From CAMPJU01 sp046566095 (GTDB lineage: Bacteria > Pseudomonadota > Gammaproteobacteria > Xanthomonadales > Xanthomonadaceae): a DNA stretch of 24,992 bases. The translations under genes were made by a program, and so were the position numbers. Location of the stretch: positions 1 through 24,992 of the forward strand of contig JBKHXI010000157.1 of assembly GCA_046566095.1 (NCBI GenBank). The letters run 5' to 3'. The notes beneath the pieces were generated by a model. That model saw only the letters and a program-made list of their open reading frames with translations. It ran no database searches and had not been told where the DNA came from. Positions 22,461 through 24,992 of this stretch are shown here, piece after piece. Each line of letters starts with the position of its first letter. Positions within the stretch are counted from its first letter, which is position 1.

Positions 22461-23969
22461 TCAGTAGCCGGTTTCGCGCAGCGACGCGCGCACCTGCGCG
22501 TGCACCGCCTGGATCTGCGGCGGCGGCGCGCGGTCGAGCCGGCTGGCCAGGACGATCGCGACCGTGGCGGCGATGAAGCCCGGCACCATCTCGTACAGCC
22601 CGCTGCCGTACATTCCGACCGCGACCTGCTTCCAGGCGACCACCGTCGCGGCCCCGACCACCATGCCCGCCAGCGCCCCGTTGCGGGTCATGCGGCCCCA
22701 GAACAGCGCCAGCAGCAGCACCGGCCCGAACGCCGCGCCGAAGCCGGCCCAGGCGTACGACACCAGCCCGAGCACCCGGCTGTCGGGGTCGCGCGCCAGC
22801 CACAGCGCCACCAGCGACACCGCCAGCACGCTGGCGCGCCCGACCCAGACCAGCTCGCGCTGCCCGGCCCCGGGGCGCAGGAAACCGCGGTAGAAATCCT
22901 CCGACAGCACGCTCGAGCACACCAGCAGCTGGCTCGACAGGGTGCTCATCACCGCGGCCAGGATCGCCGACAGGATCACGCCCGCCACCCAGGGGTTGAA
23001 CAGCAGCTCGACCACGGCGATGAACACCCGTTCCGGGTTGGCCTGGACCGGTCCGGCCAGGCCGGGATTGGCCGCGAAATAGCCGATGCCGAGGAAGCCG
23101 ACCGTCAGCGAGCCGGCCAGGCACAGCACCATCCAGGACATGCCGATGCGGCGCGCGACCGGGATCGTGGCGATGCTGCCCGCCGCCATGAACCGCGCCA
23201 GGATGTGCGGCTGCCCGAAGTAGCCCAGGCCCCAGGCCAGCAGCGAGACGATGCCGACGAACCCGAGCTCGCCGCCGCGGAACCAGTCCAGGCGCGCCGG
23301 GTCCAGCGCCCGGATCACCTCCAGGTTCTCGGCGAAGCCGCCGCTGGTGGTGAGCAGCAGCACCGGCGTGAGCAGCAGCGCGAACAGCATCAGCATGCCC
23401 TGCGCGGTGTCGGTCCAGCTGACCGCCAGGAAGCCGCCGACCATGGTGTAGAGGATGGTCACCGCCGCGCCCCACCAGATCGCCTGCGCGTAGGGCATCG
23501 CGAACACGCTCTCGAACAGCCGCGCGCCCGCCACCACCCCGGACGCGCAGTAGACCGCGAAGAACACCAGGATCACCAGCGCCGACAGCACCCGCAGCGC
23601 GCGGCCGCGGTCCTGGAAGCGGTAGGTGAAGAAGTCCGGCAGGGTCAGCGCGTTGCCGGCGCGCTCGGTGTAGACCCGCAGCGGGCCGGCCACGAACTTC
23701 CAGTTGGCCCAGGCGCCGGCCACCAGGCCCAGCGCGATCCAGGCCTCGGACAGCCCGTTGAGGTACATCGCGCCGGGCAGGCCCATCAGCAGCCAGCCGC
23801 TCATGTCCGAGGCGCCGGCCGACAGCGCGGTCACGCCCGCACCGAGCCTGCGGCCGCCGAGGATGTAGTCGTCGAAGTCCCGGGTCGAGCGCAGGGCGAA
23901 CAGGCCGATCGCCACCATCGCCAGCAGGTAGATCGTGAAGGTGACCAGCAGCGGCGTGCCAGCAGTCAT
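22461..23969 (-). CDS. putP: Sodium/proline symporter
   Basis: 502 aa, a 13-helix SSS-family transporter. DFDDYILGGRRLGAGVTALS, then AGASDMSGWLLMGLPGAMYL and VVGGFLAVSWTDTAQG-type sequence (here MVGGFLAVSWTDTAQGMLML) are the PutP hallmarks, including residues known to bind Na+ and proline in E. coli PutP. It is expected to import proline with sodium at the inner membrane. It sits between folP and miaA on the same strand but with a 267-bp gap to folP, so it is probably a separate unit. Substrate is inferred from family. Confidence 0.92.
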   Translation of the reverse strand: MTAGTPLLVTFTIYLLAMVAIGLFALRSTRDFDDYILGGRRLGAGVTALSAGASDMSGWLLMGLPGAMYLNGLSEAWIALGLVAGAWANWKFVAGPLRVYTERAGNALTLPDFFTYRFQDRGRALRVLSALVILVFFAVYCASGVVAGARLFESVFAMPYAQAIWWGAAVTILYTMVGGFLAVSWTDTAQGMLMLFALLLTPVLLLTTSGGFAENLEVIRALDPARLDWFRGGELGFVGIVSLLAWGLGYFGQPHILARFMAAGSIATIPVARRIGMSWMVLCLAGSLTVGFLGIGYFAANPGLAGPVQANPERVFIAVVELLFNPWVAGVILSAILAAVMSTLSSQLLVCSSVLSEDFYRGFLRPGAGQRELVWVGRASVLAVSLVALWLARDPDSRVLGLVSYAWAGFGAAFGPVLLLALFWGRMTRNGALAGMVVGAATVVAWKQVAVGMYGSGLYEMVPGFIAATVAIVLASRLDRAPPPQIQAVHAQVRASLRETGY

Positions 23970-24052
23970 GGGTGCTCCGGTGTCGTCTCCGCGCTGCAGC
24001 CTAACGCATGCGCCCTGGCCCGCGCTGCGGGCGCCGGGCCGGGCGACCGGCC

Positions 24053-24099
24053 TTGTGCACAGGACCTGTGGACAACCGGGCCGCGGATGCTGTGGACAA
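24053..24099. promoter_or_regulatory. Cluster of three DnaA-box-like nonamers between folP and putP
   Basis: TTGTGCACA (24053-24061), TGTGGACAA (24067-24075) and TGTGGACAA (24091-24099). The last two are the reverse complement of TTGTCCACA, one base from the DnaA box TTATCCACA. The rest of the 267-bp gap shows nothing else clear. Confidence 0.4.
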
Positions 24100-24236
24100 C
24101 CGCGGCAGGACCGCCTGCCACGGCCGCGGCGGACGGGCTGGCGAGGATTTGGCCAGGCGGCGCGGCGGCGGCCGCGACCGGCACCGGGCGCATCCGGCGA
24201 GCGCGCGAGGCCCGCGCCCCGCCGCGGGTGCCGGGC

Positions 24237-24992
24237 TCAGTCCTCGTCGGGCCAGCGGATCGCGGGCGCCGTGGAGGCCGCCGGCTCCGGATGCGGCTGC
24301 GCGGCCACGGCATCCCAGACCCTGAGCGCATCGACGGTGGCGGCGACGTCGTGCACCCGCAGCAGCCGCGCGCCGCGCTGGGCGGCGATCAGCGCCGCCG
24401 CGACCGAGCCGTGCACGCGCGCGTGCGGATCCTCGCGGCCGGTCAGCTCGCCGATGCTGCGCTTGCGCGACAGGCCTGCCAGCAGCGGCACGCCGAGCTC
24501 GGCGAAGCGCGCCAGGTTCGCCAGCAGCGCCAGGTTGTGGGCCAGGGCCTTGCCGAAGCCGAAGCCGGGATCGACCACGATCCTGCGCTTGTCGATGCCG
24601 GCCATTTCGGCCGCGAAGATCCGCTCGGCCAGGAAGCGGTGGACCTCGGCGACCACGTCGTCGTAGTGCGGCGCGTCCTGCATCGAGCGCGGCTCGCCCT
24701 GCATGTGCATCAGCACCACCGGGACGCCGAGCGCGGCCGCGGCCTCCAGCGCGCCCTCGCGGCGCAGGGCGAAGACGTCGTTGACCATGCCGGCGCCGGC
24801 CGCGACCGCCGCGCGCATGACCTCGGGCTTGGAGGTGTCGATGCTGACCGGCAGCGCGGTTTCGCGCACCAGCCGCTCCACCACCGGCAGCACCCGCCGC
24901 AGTTCCTCCTCGGCCGGCACCTCGCCCGCGCCCGGGCGGGTCGACTCGCCGCCGACGTCGAGGATGTCGGCGCCCTCCGCCGCCAGCCGCAG
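24237..24992 (-). CDS. folP: Dihydropteroate synthase (partial; N-terminus off window)
   Basis: The last 251 residues are present. DILDVGGESTRPGA, the PVSIDTSKPEVMRAAVAAGA strand-loop, MVNDV, VLMHMQGEPRSMQ, VDPGFGFGKALAHNLALL and LAGLSRKRSIGELTGR, ending RVHDVAATVDALRVWDAV, match DHPS closely. It condenses 7,8-dihydropterin diphosphate with p-aminobenzoate in folate synthesis and is the sulfonamide target. A short Pro/Ala-rich tail follows the usual end. The start codon lies beyond 24992. Confidence 0.97.
   Translation of the reverse strand: MRLAAEGADILDVGGESTRPGAGEVPAEEELRRVLPVVERLVRETALPVSIDTSKPEVMRAAVAAGAGMVNDVFALRREGALEAAAALGVPVVLMHMQGEPRSMQDAPHYDDVVAEVHRFLAERIFAAEMAGIDKRRIVVDPGFGFGKALAHNLALLANLARFAELGVPLLAGLSRKRSIGELTGREDPHARVHGSVAAALIAAQRGARLLRVHDVAATVDALRVWDAVAAQPHPEPAASTAPAIRWPDED

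Overview
The window looks like a chromosome of a high-GC gammaproteobacterium of the Xanthomonadaceae (Lysobacter, Luteimonas or Pseudoxanthomonas type). The evidence is the block miaA-hfq-hflX-hflK-hflC-DUF2065-purA, the block rpmI-rplT-pheS-pheT-ihfA-MerR-tRNA-Pro, the very GC-rich coding style, and GTAGGAGC-headed interspersed repeats. The genus is an inference; there is no 16S gene here.

Positions 1 to about 9,900 are an integrated element of lower GC. It abuts tRNA-Pro(GGG) at 9940-10016. A P4-type tyrosine integrase (8522-9763) lies just past the tRNA 3' end and is followed by a 207-residue gene of unknown function. Next comes a tightly overlapping minus-strand operon (7787 to 4481): AlpA/Xis-like HTH protein, 74-aa protein, zinc-finger primase-like protein, RepA/RecA-type ATPase, TubC_N-like protein, 240-aa protein and 62-aa protein. 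Further left are cargo genes: a secreted trypsin-like protease on the plus strand, a cluster of very small minus-strand genes (1963-2989), and the first 625 residues of a large single-chain N6-adenine DNA methyltransferase with an N-terminal PD-ExK-like motif, probably a restriction-modification enzyme. The far end of the element lies outside the window.

Positions 9,940-24,992 are core chromosome, all on the minus strand. From right to left they hold folP (partial), a PutP-type Na+/proline symporter, miaA, hfq, hflX, hflK, hflC, a DUF2065 protein, purA, rpmI, rplT, pheS, pheT, ihfA, a MerR-family regulator and tRNA-Pro. The intergenic gaps carry REP-like palindromes, a heptad tandem repeat and terminators. 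The infC and thrS genes normally found upstream of rpmI are absent; purA sits there instead.

The element is the most interesting part. It combines an integrase/HTH module with a primase-like/ATPase module, the 3' end of the ATPase gene carries iteron-like repeats in both orientations, and the ribosome binding site of the operon's first gene lies inside a long inverted repeat. This suggests a compact integrative element that can replicate and is regulated at its first gene. Its coupled genes (TubC_N-like, 240-aa and overlapping 62-aa proteins) have no function I can assign.
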